Shown: positions 18,274 to 28,455, numbered from the stretch's first letter. The stretch: 64,000 nucleotides of DNA from Rhodohalobacter sp. 614A (GCF_021462415.1 NZ_JAKEDS010000002.1:124001-188000); one strand, 5' to 3'. Notes: generated by a model from the sequence alone, not told the origin. Program-made: numbers and translations.

Positions 18274-21200
18274 ATGTCTGCTCTATCTAAGCTTGCTGCA
18301 TTTCTTATAGGCTGTTGTACTCTGATGTCGGGTTGTACCTCCAAAGAAATACCCGAGTGGCAACAAGAGGATGGGTACCGCTGGGCAGAGGTCGATCCAG
18401 GTTTTTGGGATGACGAAGGTTTTAGGATGTTGCTCTCCTCAAATACAGGGATCATTTTCAGGAATGATGTCAGCGAAGAATTGCGGCGAAAGAACAGGCA
18501 TTATCTGAACGGTTCAGGTGTGGCGGTTGCTGATGTAGATGGTGATGGATTGGTTGATATCTATTTTGCAGCGATCGATGGGCCAAATAAACTGTATAAA
18601 AACCTTGGCGGATTCCAGTTTGAAGATATTACACAAGAAGCGGGTGTAGCCCACGAGGGATTCAATTCAACAGGTGTAGTTTTTTCTGATATAAATGGAG
18701 ATGGCAATCCTGATCTTCTTATCACTTCACTCAGTGATGAGAATTGTCTCTACATTAATGATGGTAACGGCAGATTCACCCTCAAAAAAGACAGTGGTTT
18801 GGGAAAAAGCCGGGGCGCCCATACAATGGCTATTGCCGATATTAACAGAGACGGGCTACCCGATTTGTACATTGCCAATTATAAAATTCAAACCGTCCGT
18901 GACATGTTTTCCGCCAGGGAGCTTTCGATGGAAAATACGGTGGAAATCATTGACGGAACATTACATGTGATCCCGGCATTCAGCGACTATTTCACAATTG
19001 TGGAAACGGAGGAAGGGCCATTCAGAAACGAGATTGGGGGGCCAGACGAGCTCTACCTTAATATTGGAAACGGTCGCTTTGAGCGTGTAAATCCACTTCA
19101 TCATTTTTTTGATGAAGATGATAATCCTACAGGCTTATCACCCGACTGGGGTTTAACAGCCACGTTTCGTGATGTAAACGAAGACGGTTTGCCCGATTTG
19201 TACGTTGCTAACGATTTTTGGACTCCCGATCGTTTTTGGATCAACAGGGGCGACGGCACGTTCAAAGCTATAGAAAAGCATGCCATCCGTAATATGAGTT
19301 TTTCCTCTATGGGAGTTGATTTTTCCGACATTAACAGGGATGGTCATATCGATTTTGTGGTTACCGAAATGTTGAGTCGTAATCACTCGAGACGTCTTCG
19401 GCAATCATCAGATTATCTACCGGAATATCAGGGGAAAACCTTACACAATCGCAATTCTGTTTATTTGAATCGCGGAGATATGTTTGAGAACGAGCAAACA
19501 GGGACATTTGCCCAGATCGCTTATTACAGCGGATTAGAGGCCAGTGAATGGTCGTGGGCTACCCGGTTTCTTGATGTAGATCTGGACGGATATGAAGACC
19601 TGATTGTGACAACCGGATTTGGAAATGATTACCAGGATATGGATACCCAGGTTGCTATGTATGAGTTAGATAGGGGAAGTTCACGGGGTGGAGCCGATAT
19701 TTTAAAATACCCACGCCTTGAACTGCCAAATAAAGTTTTTAAAAATAATGGGGACCTTACCTTTTCAGATGTAAGCGATGACTGGGGATTTGACTCTGAT
19801 GATATTTCCCATGGAATGGCCATGGCCGATCTCGATAACGACGGAGATCACGACCTCATTTTAAACCGCATGGATGATGAAGCCGCTGTGTATGAGAACA
19901 GGTCCAACGCTTCCAGAATTGCAGTTCAGGTAAAGGGAGTGGTACCAAATACACAAGGTATTGGAGCAAAAGTTGAATTAAAGGGAGGTCCGGTTCAGCA
20001 GGTTAAAGAAATTACAGCCGGTGGAAATTATTTATCCGGCTCGCAAACGCTTGCCGTTTTTGCCGCCAATGATGAAAGTGATGAACACTCAATTATCGTA
20101 ACCTGGCCGGATGGCAGGAAAAGTTTGATTTCAAATGTATCGGCCAACAGGATTTATGAAATTGACCAGTCATCCGTTGAAATTTTTCGGGAGGATTATG
20201 ACTCTGTTATTGACAAGAGTATAACCCCGATATTCCGGGATGTATCTGATGAACTGGCACACAGGCACCAGGAAAACGATTACAACGATTTCAGGTTTAG
20301 TCCTTTGCTTCCTGCCAAAATAAGTAGCTTTGGCCCTGGCGTTGCATGGTTTGATGTAAACGGCGATGAGAATGATGATCTTTTTATTACATCGGGAAAA
20401 GACGGCCGGCCGGTTCTTCTAACAAACAATGGCAACGGAAGCTTTACGCATGCAGAAGTGAATGGATATGGTGATAACGCTCCGGGTGATCAAACGGCGA
20501 TTTTGGGTTGGAAGGAGGATGAAAAGAATCGTATTGTCGTCGGGAGTGCCAATTACGAGCAGGGAAACCCGAATGTTCCGGCGGCCTTTGTCTATGACTT
20601 TAGTCATCAGGCTGCTTCAAGTGCCACGTCGGGTTTGGTGGCACAAGTAAAGGAAATTCCCGGCATCCATTCCACTACGGGACCGATTGCCGCTGCCGAT
20701 TATACTGGAGATGGGTTCGTGGATCTGTTTATTGGCGGGCGTTTTAAACCGGGCCAGTATCCTGTGGATGCCGATTCGAGACTGTTTCGAAATAATCGTA
20801 CTGGATTTGACTTAGATGCTCAAAACTCCGAGAGGTTAACCGGGGTTGGGCTCGTAACAGATGCCCTCTTTGTTGATATGAATGGCAACGGTCGGCAAGA
20901 TCTCTTAATCAGTACGGAATGGGGAACACTTAAACTCTTCGAAAACCGGGGCGGCAGATTCATTGAAGTTACGAATCAGGTAGGGCTCAATACGTATAAA
21001 GGATGGTGGAACGGAATTGCCGTCGGCGATTTTACCGGTAACGGACTACCGGATATCGTGGCGCTCAATATTGGTTTAAACAGTTCTTATCAATTACGTG
21101 GCAATCGTGCGGTCCGAATGTATTACGATGATTTTAACTGGGACAGGCGACTCGATATCCTTGAAACGTACTACAGTGAAGAAGAAAATGCATATGTACC

Positions 21201-21990
21201 CAGGCGAAAACTTCATCAGTTTGAATCGGTTCCTACAATTCTATCAAATGTTCGATCACATGCCCAATTTTCAGAAGCAACTATTGAAGAGATTTTCGCC
21301 CAATCTTTTGAAAGGGTGCCGTTTAAAGAGATTAATACACTTGAGCATGTGGTTTTTATAAATACCGGCACTGGCTTTGAAGCCAAACCTCTTCCCACCG
21401 AGGCACAGTTCTCTATGGGGTTTTATGCGGGAGTTTCTGATTTTGATAATGACGGTCATGAGGATTTATTTATTGGACAGAACTTTTTTGGGTTCTCCAA
21501 AAATACGCCTCGACTTGATGCAGGAAGAGGTTTACTGTTAAAAGGGGATGGGACCGGTAATTTTATGACGATTTCCGGAAACGTGAGTGGTATCAAGATA
21601 TATGGAGAGCAACGAGGTGCGGCGCTTGGCGATTTTAATGGTGATGGAAGGACAGATTTGGCGGTATCCCAAAATAACGGGCAGACAAAATTATTTGAAA
21701 ACCAGGTTAACACAGAAGGAATTAAAGTAAAATTAACCGGTCCGCAATCAAATCTTAACGCTGTGGGTTCAAGCCTCCGATTGATCTACCAAGGTGGGAA
21801 AAAAGGACCTCGAAGATTTGTCCAGGCTGGAGGAGGATACGGCTCGCAAAACAGTTACACACAAGTGTTAGGTGTGATTGAAGGAGAATTTCCCTTAGCT
21901 GTTGAAATAACCTGGCCAAACGGCTCAGTAGAGAGAGTTGAGATTCAGGATAGAAGGCAGTTAGTGGAAATTGAAATAGGCTCCGAATAA
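18274..21990 (+). CDS. Large CRTAC1-type lipoprotein with duplicated FG-GAP/ASPIC-UnbV units
   Basis: A 1238-residue exported protein with a lipoprotein signal (LIGCCTLMSGCTS). It is two CRTAC1-like units in tandem. The first has FG-GAP loops such as DVDGDGLVDIYFA, DINGDGNPDLLIT, DVNEDGLPDLYVAND and DLDNDGDHDLILN, then an ASPIC/UnbV segment near residues 560-640 (NTQGIGAKVELKGG, VTWPDGRKSLISN). The second repeats the plan (DVNGDENDDLFIT, DYTGDGFVDLFIGG, DFNGDGRTDLAVS) and ends with another ASPIC/UnbV segment (NLNAVGSSLRLIYQ, ITWPNGSVERVEI). I chose ATG 18274 rather than 18229 because of the signal. It follows the SusCD pair and probably works with it at the cell surface, in a way not yet known. 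Confidence 0.87.
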   Translation: MSALSKLAAFLIGCCTLMSGCTSKEIPEWQQEDGYRWAEVDPGFWDDEGFRMLLSSNTGIIFRNDVSEELRRKNRHYLNGSGVAVADVDGDGLVDIYFAAIDGPNKLYKNLGGFQFEDITQEAGVAHEGFNSTGVVFSDINGDGNPDLLITSLSDENCLYINDGNGRFTLKKDSGLGKSRGAHTMAIADINRDGLPDLYIANYKIQTVRDMFSARELSMENTVEIIDGTLHVIPAFSDYFTIVETEEGPFRNEIGGPDELYLNIGNGRFERVNPLHHFFDEDDNPTGLSPDWGLTATFRDVNEDGLPDLYVANDFWTPDRFWINRGDGTFKAIEKHAIRNMSFSSMGVDFSDINRDGHIDFVVTEMLSRNHSRRLRQSSDYLPEYQGKTLHNRNSVYLNRGDMFENEQTGTFAQIAYYSGLEASEWSWATRFLDVDLDGYEDLIVTTGFGNDYQDMDTQVAMYELDRGSSRGGADILKYPRLELPNKVFKNNGDLTFSDVSDDWGFDSDDISHGMAMADLDNDGDHDLILNRMDDEAAVYENRSNASRIAVQVKGVVPNTQGIGAKVELKGGPVQQVKEITAGGNYLSGSQTLAVFAANDESDEHSIIVTWPDGRKSLISNVSANRIYEIDQSSVEIFREDYDSVIDKSITPIFRDVSDELAHRHQENDYNDFRFSPLLPAKISSFGPGVAWFDVNGDENDDLFITSGKDGRPVLLTNNGNGSFTHAEVNGYGDNAPGDQTAILGWKEDEKNRIVVGSANYEQGNPNVPAAFVYDFSHQAASSATSGLVAQVKEIPGIHSTTGPIAAADYTGDGFVDLFIGGRFKPGQYPVDADSRLFRNNRTGFDLDAQNSERLTGVGLVTDALFVDMNGNGRQDLLISTEWGTLKLFENRGGRFIEVTNQVGLNTYKGWWNGIAVGDFTGNGLPDIVALNIGLNSSYQLRGNRAVRMYYDDFNWDRRLDILETYYSEEENAYVPRRKLHQFESVPTILSNVRSHAQFSEATIEEIFAQSFERVPFKEINTLEHVVFINTGTGFEAKPLPTEAQFSMGFYAGVSDFDNDGHEDLFIGQNFFGFSKNTPRLDAGRGLLLKGDGTGNFMTISGNVSGIKIYGEQRGAALGDFNGDGRTDLAVSQNNGQTKLFENQVNTEGIKVKLTGPQSNLNAVGSSLRLIYQGGKKGPRRFVQAGGGYGSQNSYTQVLGVIEGEFPLAVEITWPNGSVERVEIQDRRQLVEIEIGSE

Positions 21991-22157
21991 AAAATTATTT
22001 ATAATTTTCCCATATCGGCTTGATCGGAATAAGCACCAAATTTCGAATATACTCGTTTGTTCAAGGATGAATCAATTTCGCGCTTCTTTTTCCAGGTTTC
22101 TTGTATGAACATAAAGCTTGGGGTTTGGATTTTGAAAATTGGAAGTTAACTTTTGAT

Positions 22158-23513
22158 ATGGATTTATTTGAAAAAGACAGCCCGAACGATTCCCCTCTTC
22201 AGAGAGATTATGAAAATCAGCCGCTGGCAACACGTATGCGTCCGCAATCGCTGGATGAATTTGTAGGTCAGGAGCATTTGGTTGGAGAAGGCAAGATGTT
22301 GAATCGAATGATTAAGAGTGGAGTGATTGGTTCGTTGATTTTTTATGGCCCTCCAAGCTCAGGTAAAACCACATTGGCTCATGTCATTTCGAGAGAAATT
22401 GATGCAAGGTTTGAAGTGATTAATGCCGTGCTTGACGGAATCAAAGAGTTGCGAAAAGTGGTGTCGAAGGCCGAACATCAGAAAAAAGCCACAGGGAAGA
22501 AGACCATATTGTTTGTGGATGAAATTCATCGTTGGAATAAAGCTCAGCAGGATGCACTCTTGCCACATCTCGAATCCGGCGTTTTGACACTGGTTGGAGC
22601 CACAACAGAAAATCCCTTTTACTCGCTGGTAAGTCCATTGCTTTCCCGTTGCCAGCTTTTTGAATTGTATCCTTTAACGAAAGAGGATGTAAAAGTAATG
22701 ATTGGCCGGGTTTTGAAGGATGAAGAAAGAGGCCTGGGATTTGTAGAGATTGAAATTTCCGATGATGCCGTTGAGCATTTCGCTGATTATGCCGGTGGCG
22801 ACATTCGGAATGCGTTAAATGCACTGGAAGTGGCAGCATTGTCAACACCAAAGAGTAAGGACGGAAAAGTGGATATTACCCTTGAAATTGCTCGCCAATC
22901 CATCCAAAAAAGAAGTGTTCGGTACGACAGAACCGGTGACGAGCATTATCATTATGCCTCTGCTTTTATTAAATCCATGCGCGGTTCTGATGTAGATGCG
23001 GCTCTTTACTGGATGAACGCGATGCTTGAAGGTGGCGAAGATCCGAATTTTATATTCCGCCGGATGTTAATTTTTTCATCTGAGGATGTGGGCATGGCCG
23101 ATCCGTATGCCATTACGGTGATTAATTCTGCACATGAAGCTTTTATAAAAACGGGCATGCCGGAAGGATTTTATTTTTTGGCTCATGCCTGTATTTTTCT
23201 TGCGATAAGCCCAAAGGGTAATAGCACAAAAGCTGTCTTTGAAATAAATAGTGAAATCAAGAAGAAAGGAATTGGTGAGATTCCAGCCCATCTGAGAGAT
23301 AAAACTGCAAATAAACTGGCATCCATGTATTTAGATTCCAAGAATGCTTCGGATGACTATAAGTATCCTCACAGTTTTAACAGGCACTGGGTTCGGCAGC
23401 AATATCTCCCCGAGGAGTATAAAAATCAAACCTGGTACGAATTCGGAACTGAAGGCAGAGAGCCCGGACTTAATAAAAGGCTTGAAGAGATTAAAAAAAG
23501 AGAAGAGAAATAG
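22158..23513 (+). CDS. rarA: Replication-associated recombination protein A (RarA/MgsA) AAA+ ATPase
   Basis: A 451-residue clamp-loader-related ATPase that acts at stalled replication forks. It opens with PLATRMRPQSLDEFVGQEHL, followed by Walker A FYGPPSSGKTT (the usual GPPGSGKT has Ser in place of Gly), Walker B LFVDEIHRWNKAQQDALLP and sensor 1 LVGATTENPFYSL. The C-terminal tetramerisation domain carries YDRTGDEHYHYASAFIKSMR and RRMLIFSSEDVGMADP, which identify RarA rather than RuvB or DnaX. The start at ATG 22158 (MDLFEKDSPN) fits the family; the in-frame ATG at 22101 would add 19 unsupported residues. It stands alone with its own promoter region. Confidence 0.92.
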   Translation: MDLFEKDSPNDSPLQRDYENQPLATRMRPQSLDEFVGQEHLVGEGKMLNRMIKSGVIGSLIFYGPPSSGKTTLAHVISREIDARFEVINAVLDGIKELRKVVSKAEHQKKATGKKTILFVDEIHRWNKAQQDALLPHLESGVLTLVGATTENPFYSLVSPLLSRCQLFELYPLTKEDVKVMIGRVLKDEERGLGFVEIEISDDAVEHFADYAGGDIRNALNALEVAALSTPKSKDGKVDITLEIARQSIQKRSVRYDRTGDEHYHYASAFIKSMRGSDVDAALYWMNAMLEGGEDPNFIFRRMLIFSSEDVGMADPYAITVINSAHEAFIKTGMPEGFYFLAHACIFLAISPKGNSTKAVFEINSEIKKKGIGEIPAHLRDKTANKLASMYLDSKNASDDYKYPHSFNRHWVRQQYLPEEYKNQTWYEFGTEGREPGLNKRLEEIKKREEK

Positions 23514-23915
23514 GATCATTTGTATAAAAAAAGCTTGGCCGGAATTGTCCATTCCGGCCAAGCGAAGTATTGGAGCTATTGCTCGATGTCTACCATAACA
23601 TGAGTTCTTAGAAATGAAGTTCTTTATCGTTCATCACTGATATAATGATAGGGTGTTTCGGGATGAATGGCAAATAAAATTAGGTAAATTTTATCTATCA
23701 CATAGATAATTAAACTTTAATTAAAAATGTAAGCGCTTTTTTTAAGTGTAAGCCGAATTTTACAGTTCAAAAAAGAATTAAAAAATTTTTTCCAATCTGA
23801 TTTATCGAATGGGAGAGATACAGGAAATGGAAACAGAGCGGTTTTGATTCAGAAGAGCATAGTCATCAGAAACCGAAGGTTGTGGATTGTTTCGAATTTT
23901 TTAAATGCGGCCTGA
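23514..23915. other. Intergenic stretch between convergent rarA and response regulator
   Basis: These 402 bp separate two convergent genes. They hold the strong hairpin described separately at 23533-23563. The remainder is AT-rich with runs of A and T and no convincing reading frame or RNA gene that I can see. Confidence 0.6.
23526..23563 (-). terminator. Strong 13-bp hairpin with U-tract on the minus strand
   Basis: GCTTGGCCGGAAT (23533-23545) pairs perfectly with ATTCCGGCCAAGC (23551-23563) around a 5-nt loop. On the minus strand the stem is followed by seven T residues (complement of 23526-23532), a textbook intrinsic terminator. It lies ~350 bp past the response-regulator stop and 20 bp past rarA. 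It may serve both convergent transcripts, but the U-tract favours the minus strand. Confidence 0.7.
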
Positions 23916-24620
23916 TTAATTAAAGCGAAGCATGTAGCCAACTCCGTGAAGCGTCACAAGGAATTTGGGATCGTCAGGATTTTGCTCGATTTTAGCTCTC
24001 AATTTTGAGATGTGTACGTCTACTGTACGGGTGTTGGTGCTGTATTCATAGCGCCATACTTTTTCCAGCAGATCATCCCGAGAGATGGGGCGATTGGCAT
24101 TGGCCAGAAAAAATTCGATGATTTCAACCTCACGTGTGGAGAGTTCTTCTTCTTCCTGGTTCGGTTTTTTTACCTTGGCGTCGTTTAGGTCAATTTTAAC
24201 ATCGCCAAGTTTCAGGATTTCTACCGGCCCGGATTTTGTATAAGCATTAGCCCGTCGCAGCCTTGCTTTAATTCGTGCAAGAAGTTCTTTTACCCCAAAA
24301 GGCTTTGTGATGTAATCATCTGCACCGATATTCAGCCCTGTGACTTTATCAATCTCCTGGTCGCGTGCGGTGAGCATAATAATGGGAAAGGTGTATTTCA
24401 GATCCCGAATTTGCTTACAAATATCGTAACCGCTCATATTAGGCAGCATCAGATCCAGAATCATTAAATCCGGTTCAATCCCTTTAACGGTTTCTACTGC
24501 CTCAGCCCCGTCCGTAACAACGGTTACATCGTAACTTTCAGCTTCCAGGGTATCTTTAAGAGTAAAGACAAGACTTGGCTCATCTTCAATAATTAAAATT
24601 CTTTTCGATCTATCCGACAT
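23916..24620 (-). CDS. OmpR/PhoB family response regulator
   Basis: A 234-residue transcription factor. The receiver domain has the acidic pocket IIEDE, the phospho-acceptor Asp56 in LMILDLMLP, a Thr in IIMLTARD and Lys in YITKPFG. A winged-helix DNA-binding domain follows (STREVEIIEFF, NTRTVDVHISKLRAKIE, TLHGVGYMLRF). It overlaps the histidine-kinase gene by 11 bp, so the two are translationally coupled and form one two-component system. The target genes cannot be read from the sequence. Confidence 0.93.
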   Translation of the reverse strand: MSDRSKRILIIEDEPSLVFTLKDTLEAESYDVTVVTDGAEAVETVKGIEPDLMILDLMLPNMSGYDICKQIRDLKYTFPIIMLTARDQEIDKVTGLNIGADDYITKPFGVKELLARIKARLRRANAYTKSGPVEILKLGDVKIDLNDAKVKKPNQEEEELSTREVEIIEFFLANANRPISRDDLLEKVWRYEYSTNTRTVDVHISKLRAKIEQNPDDPKFLVTLHGVGYMLRFN

Positions 24621-26334
24621 ATTTATCTAATTCAACTCTTTTCGAAAAATTAACGGAGTTAAGGTTTTCCTGTTCATTATAGCCTTCCGGAACTTTTACG
24701 AGCGCAGGAAAAGATATTGAAAATGTAGCACCCCTTTCCGGTTCACTCTTCAAAGAGATGATTCCCCCATTCAGTTCCACGAGATTCTTAACGATGGATA
24801 ACCCAAGTCCGTGCCCTTTTGTTTTGGCAGTAAGAGAATTCTCCACCCGGTAAAATTTGTCAAACACATTTTTCTGCGCTTTTTTGGGAATGCCTTCTCC
24901 CTTATCGGTTACAGAAAGTTGTACATGATCTTTATCGGAAACCAAGTCAATCCGGATTTCCTTCTCTTTATGGCTGTATTTGAGACTATTTTCGATAAGA
25001 TTATTCATGATGGTTTCCAAGTGATCCGGATCAATCATGACCAGAGGATTTTTTTCATCTGCCTTGAAAGAAAACTCAAAACCTTTCTCTTTAACATATT
25101 CTTTATTTGTCTCATAATAGTTACTAATGAGATGTTTGAGCTGATACGGAGCTTGTTCAACTACGGTCTGTCCAGAGTCAACTTTGGCTACATCCAGTAA
25201 TTTATCGATCATTTTACGTAAACGTATGGCTTCTCCATATATATGTGTGCCATACTCTTTCAGGCGTTTCCCTTCAGTGACTCTGCCGTCTGAAATATTT
25301 TCACCGGCGGCCTGCATGACGGCAAGCGGCGTTTTTAATTCATGCGTAACATTGGCAAGGAAACCTGCCTGACGCCGGGCAAAATCACGCTCGCGCTGGG
25401 CATTTATAAACATAAAAATGAAGGCGCCAAAAAGAATGAAAACGGCGATTCCAAGAAGAATGAAGTTTCGATTTACAGATGCCTTGGTTGCGGCTACCGA
25501 GGGAGACTCAAGAAATGAAGCATAGAGAACCCAATTATCAAGCAGGTCGGGAAATCGCTGGCGAATGTCTACTTTTCCACGATCGTATGCAAAGCTGTCA
25601 TCACTGCTCAGAAGAATTTCATCCTGCATCCAGTCGCGCAACCAAACAACAATTCCGGATTCATCAGGCGTACCAATTTTGATCGCCAATTTTGGCTTCA
25701 TCACATTGTTCAACAGGTATTCCCTGTTGATTAGAAAATTGATATGACCCACGGTCTTTTGTTGGTCCATATCTATCAACGCAAGGGTCATAGAGCGATG
25801 GGCATCAAACTCTACTTTATTATTCCAGCGATAATTCTGAAGAGAAACTGTATTCATCCGCGACTTGGATATGCCAATACCATCACAAACCTCTTTAGGT
25901 ACATTTTTTTCAACGATGAAAGAAGCGGAGGCTTTATCAAACTTGTAAATGGGTTCATCCGGGTACCAGCAACCGATCCTCTCATCCGAAGTGTAATATA
26001 TATCGGAGAACAGAGAGTCATCAATGGCATCTAAAAGAACTTCTTTGAAGTTGACTGGAAAATCACCGGTTTCATTCCACGAATCTTCCAGGTTACTCAT
26101 GTCCAGTTTGCTGAGGTTTCGGAAAGGGTAGGAGAAGCGGTGTCTGATTGTTTCGGTAAACTCCTCGAGTTGGCTTTTTCTGTTTTCCTTGGCTGATTCA
26201 ATGGTTGATTCTCTCAACGCATATAACGAGTAGACATTTAGTCCGGTGAGGACAATAACAGCAAGAATCCCCGCACCCAGAAAAAACCAGCGTAATGTAT
26301 TGCTCTGTTTAAATCGGTTAAAAATTGACCTCAT
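24610..26334 (-). CDS. Sensor histidine kinase (two membrane segments, HisKA/HATPase)
   Basis: A 574-residue inner-membrane kinase. TM1 (about residues 14-34) and TM2 (about 288-308) enclose a ~250-residue periplasmic sensor region I do not recognise. The cytoplasmic part has the H box NVTHELKTPLAVMQAAG with the phospho-His near residue 330, the N box NNLIENSLKYS, G1 DKGEGIPKKA and G2 GHGLGLSIVKNLVE. A HAMP linker is not obvious. It is the first gene of the pair with the OmpR-type regulator. The signal is unknown, and the kinase is separated from the M1 peptidase by about 90 bp on the same strand. Confidence 0.92.
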   Translation of the reverse strand: MRSIFNRFKQSNTLRWFFLGAGILAVIVLTGLNVYSLYALRESTIESAKENRKSQLEEFTETIRHRFSYPFRNLSKLDMSNLEDSWNETGDFPVNFKEVLLDAIDDSLFSDIYYTSDERIGCWYPDEPIYKFDKASASFIVEKNVPKEVCDGIGISKSRMNTVSLQNYRWNNKVEFDAHRSMTLALIDMDQQKTVGHINFLINREYLLNNVMKPKLAIKIGTPDESGIVVWLRDWMQDEILLSSDDSFAYDRGKVDIRQRFPDLLDNWVLYASFLESPSVAATKASVNRNFILLGIAVFILFGAFIFMFINAQRERDFARRQAGFLANVTHELKTPLAVMQAAGENISDGRVTEGKRLKEYGTHIYGEAIRLRKMIDKLLDVAKVDSGQTVVEQAPYQLKHLISNYYETNKEYVKEKGFEFSFKADEKNPLVMIDPDHLETIMNNLIENSLKYSHKEKEIRIDLVSDKDHVQLSVTDKGEGIPKKAQKNVFDKFYRVENSLTAKTKGHGLGLSIVKNLVELNGGIISLKSEPERGATFSISFPALVKVPEGYNEQENLNSVNFSKRVELDKYVG

Positions 26335-26421
26335 ATAATAGATGGTTGGTAATCAATTGCAATTGTCAATATTAACTTTAAAAAATGATACTTTCAGAGA
26401 TTTTAAAAATTTCCTATCGAT

Positions 26422-28455
26422 CTATCCTTCATCCGCAGACCACTGGTTGTTTGACCGGTCTACATCGGGGAATTTAAAATCGGGATCTATAGTAACTTGC
26501 GAAACAGGAGCTTCCGACATGATACGAATTTGAGCGGTTCGATATCCGTTCAGCCAACGCTCCACATCAACCGTTTCCGTATGAACGGTGTTGTTCTCAA
26601 ACTCTATCAGAACGGTTGCCGGCATGGGTACATTGCCACGATCTTCAATTTCAATGACTACAGTATTTTCTTCATTTCTTACATCGGCAACGGCTTGGTC
26701 AAGAACCCAGGTTTCGTAATACCAGGATCTCCAGAACCAGGAAAGATCGCGGCCGGTTACATCTTCAACCGTTCGAAAGTAATCCCACGGGTATGGATGT
26801 TTGTATTGCCATCGGGCCATGAATTCACGGTGAGCTTCGAGGAAGAGTTCGTCTCCCAGAATTCCTTTTAAGGCGTATAAAACAGAGGCTGGTTTATCAT
26901 ACGATGCCACGCTGAAGGAATTGGGATAGTAGTGATAGTCTGACCATCTCATCATTTCTCCTTCTAACTCGGTTCCGGCAATCTGCATATATGTGCTGAA
27001 TACGTCCAATTGATCAAAGCGATCGGAGCCGTATTTGTCGATGGAGGCAAGATTGTCGTGAAAACTGGTAAATCCTTCGTCCATCCAGGAGAAACGGCGT
27101 TCGTTGGTACTGAGCATCATGGGAACCCACATGTGTGCCAATTCGTGAGCTGTAACGCTGTGAAGACGGACAGCACCTGCCTGATTATAATCACCGATGA
27201 TGGTCATCATTGGAAACTCCATACCACCGCCGATAATATCGGCTCCTTCAACGGAAGTCATGTGCGGCCAGGGATAAGAAAGGCCTGTGTAAGTCGACAA
27301 AAAATCGATGGAGTGTTGAGCATAGGATGCTTGTTCTTCCCATAACGGAGCCGGTTCACGATAAAATGTGTTGATTCGGGTGTAGTCAGTTTCACCGTCA
27401 CCATCCAAATCGCCAACGGGTGATCGTGTACCATCCCATTTTGATTCGAGCGTGGCACTAAAAGCTACATCAGTGACATTTTGAGATTGAAATCGCCAGG
27501 GAAGTTTGCCGTCTTCAGTATTTTGTGTCACATCTCCAAGCTCATCGAAATCAACAATAGTTACAACTTCGTCACTTTCGCCGGCCTCTCGGTAACGTTC
27601 AAGAGTTTCATCAGACAGGGTACTTTCCGGGTTTAAAAATTCTCCTGTAGCCATAACCAGCCATTCGTCGGGAGCCGTTATGGTTACATCATAGTCTGCA
27701 AAGCCATGGTAAAATTCGGCATTCCCCAAAAACGGATCATTGAACCATCCATAAACATCATCATAAACGGCAAATTGAGGATACCAATAAGCCACATAAT
27801 AGAGATTGTCACGGCTTCTCCCCATTCTTCCTGAATCATTTCCGGCACCTCCTTTTTGTGGAATTTCAAATGACCATTCAAATGCAAAATCCATGGAGTC
27901 ACCCGGATTTAGAGGGCTTTCGGGGTAGATGTATAAGTGAGTGCCTTCGAGAATATAGCCGCTGGCGTTTTGGGTCCATCGTTCTAAAATGCTGGTCTCA
28001 TCAATTTCCTGACCGTTTACGGCAATGCGAGAGAGGTCCATGCCGCCGGTAATCTCAATAGTTTCATTTTTAGGAACCCCTGCTTTATGAACATTCTGGG
28101 TTAGTTCAACAACAAGTACATGCAGCGAGTGGGGCGAGTTATTTTCATAAGTAACCTGAGAATTTCCCTTCAGAATATTTGTTGAAGTATCAATTTCAGC
28201 GTGAAGAGTATAATATGCATAGTTTTGCCAGTATTCATTTGAAGGAGCCCCGTTGGCTGTTCGTGTCCCCTGGCTTACGGCCGCGCTATATGCTGCGGGA
28301 ATCTCAATAGGGTAGGGTATGGGCCGTTCAATCTGGCTGGTTAGAGTGTTTAGGTCTGGGGAAGTGTATGTTACCGTCTCAGTTGTGGAACAAGATGAAA
28401 GGGCTAAAAGTGAAATAAAAATCAGGCAGGAAATAGTACGATGAAAAACTTTCAT
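26422..28455 (-). CDS. M1 family metallopeptidase, lipoprotein
   Basis: A 677-residue zinc aminopeptidase-like protein. The N-terminal signal ends in the lipobox LLALSSCSTT, so it is probably anchored in an outer or inner membrane leaflet facing the periplasm. The catalytic motif is HELAHMW with the downstream Glu in WMDEGFTSF, near residues 433-460. The family substrate-binding GxMEN motif appears as GGGMEFPMM, with Phe where Asn is usual; this form occurs in the bacterial M1 subgroup of unknown specificity. The N-terminal beta domain is present. It is upstream of the sensor kinase on the same strand and may share a transcript. Confidence 0.9.
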   Translation of the reverse strand: MKVFHRTISCLIFISLLALSSCSTTETVTYTSPDLNTLTSQIERPIPYPIEIPAAYSAAVSQGTRTANGAPSNEYWQNYAYYTLHAEIDTSTNILKGNSQVTYENNSPHSLHVLVVELTQNVHKAGVPKNETIEITGGMDLSRIAVNGQEIDETSILERWTQNASGYILEGTHLYIYPESPLNPGDSMDFAFEWSFEIPQKGGAGNDSGRMGRSRDNLYYVAYWYPQFAVYDDVYGWFNDPFLGNAEFYHGFADYDVTITAPDEWLVMATGEFLNPESTLSDETLERYREAGESDEVVTIVDFDELGDVTQNTEDGKLPWRFQSQNVTDVAFSATLESKWDGTRSPVGDLDGDGETDYTRINTFYREPAPLWEEQASYAQHSIDFLSTYTGLSYPWPHMTSVEGADIIGGGMEFPMMTIIGDYNQAGAVRLHSVTAHELAHMWVPMMLSTNERRFSWMDEGFTSFHDNLASIDKYGSDRFDQLDVFSTYMQIAGTELEGEMMRWSDYHYYPNSFSVASYDKPASVLYALKGILGDELFLEAHREFMARWQYKHPYPWDYFRTVEDVTGRDLSWFWRSWYYETWVLDQAVADVRNEENTVVIEIEDRGNVPMPATVLIEFENNTVHTETVDVERWLNGYRTAQIRIMSEAPVSQVTIDPDFKFPDVDRSNNQWSADEG

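Noticed and set aside
22441-22851. 136-codon minus-strand frame within rarA
   Set aside because: Antisense to a well-supported AAA+ domain; His/Ser-rich translation without plausible fold.
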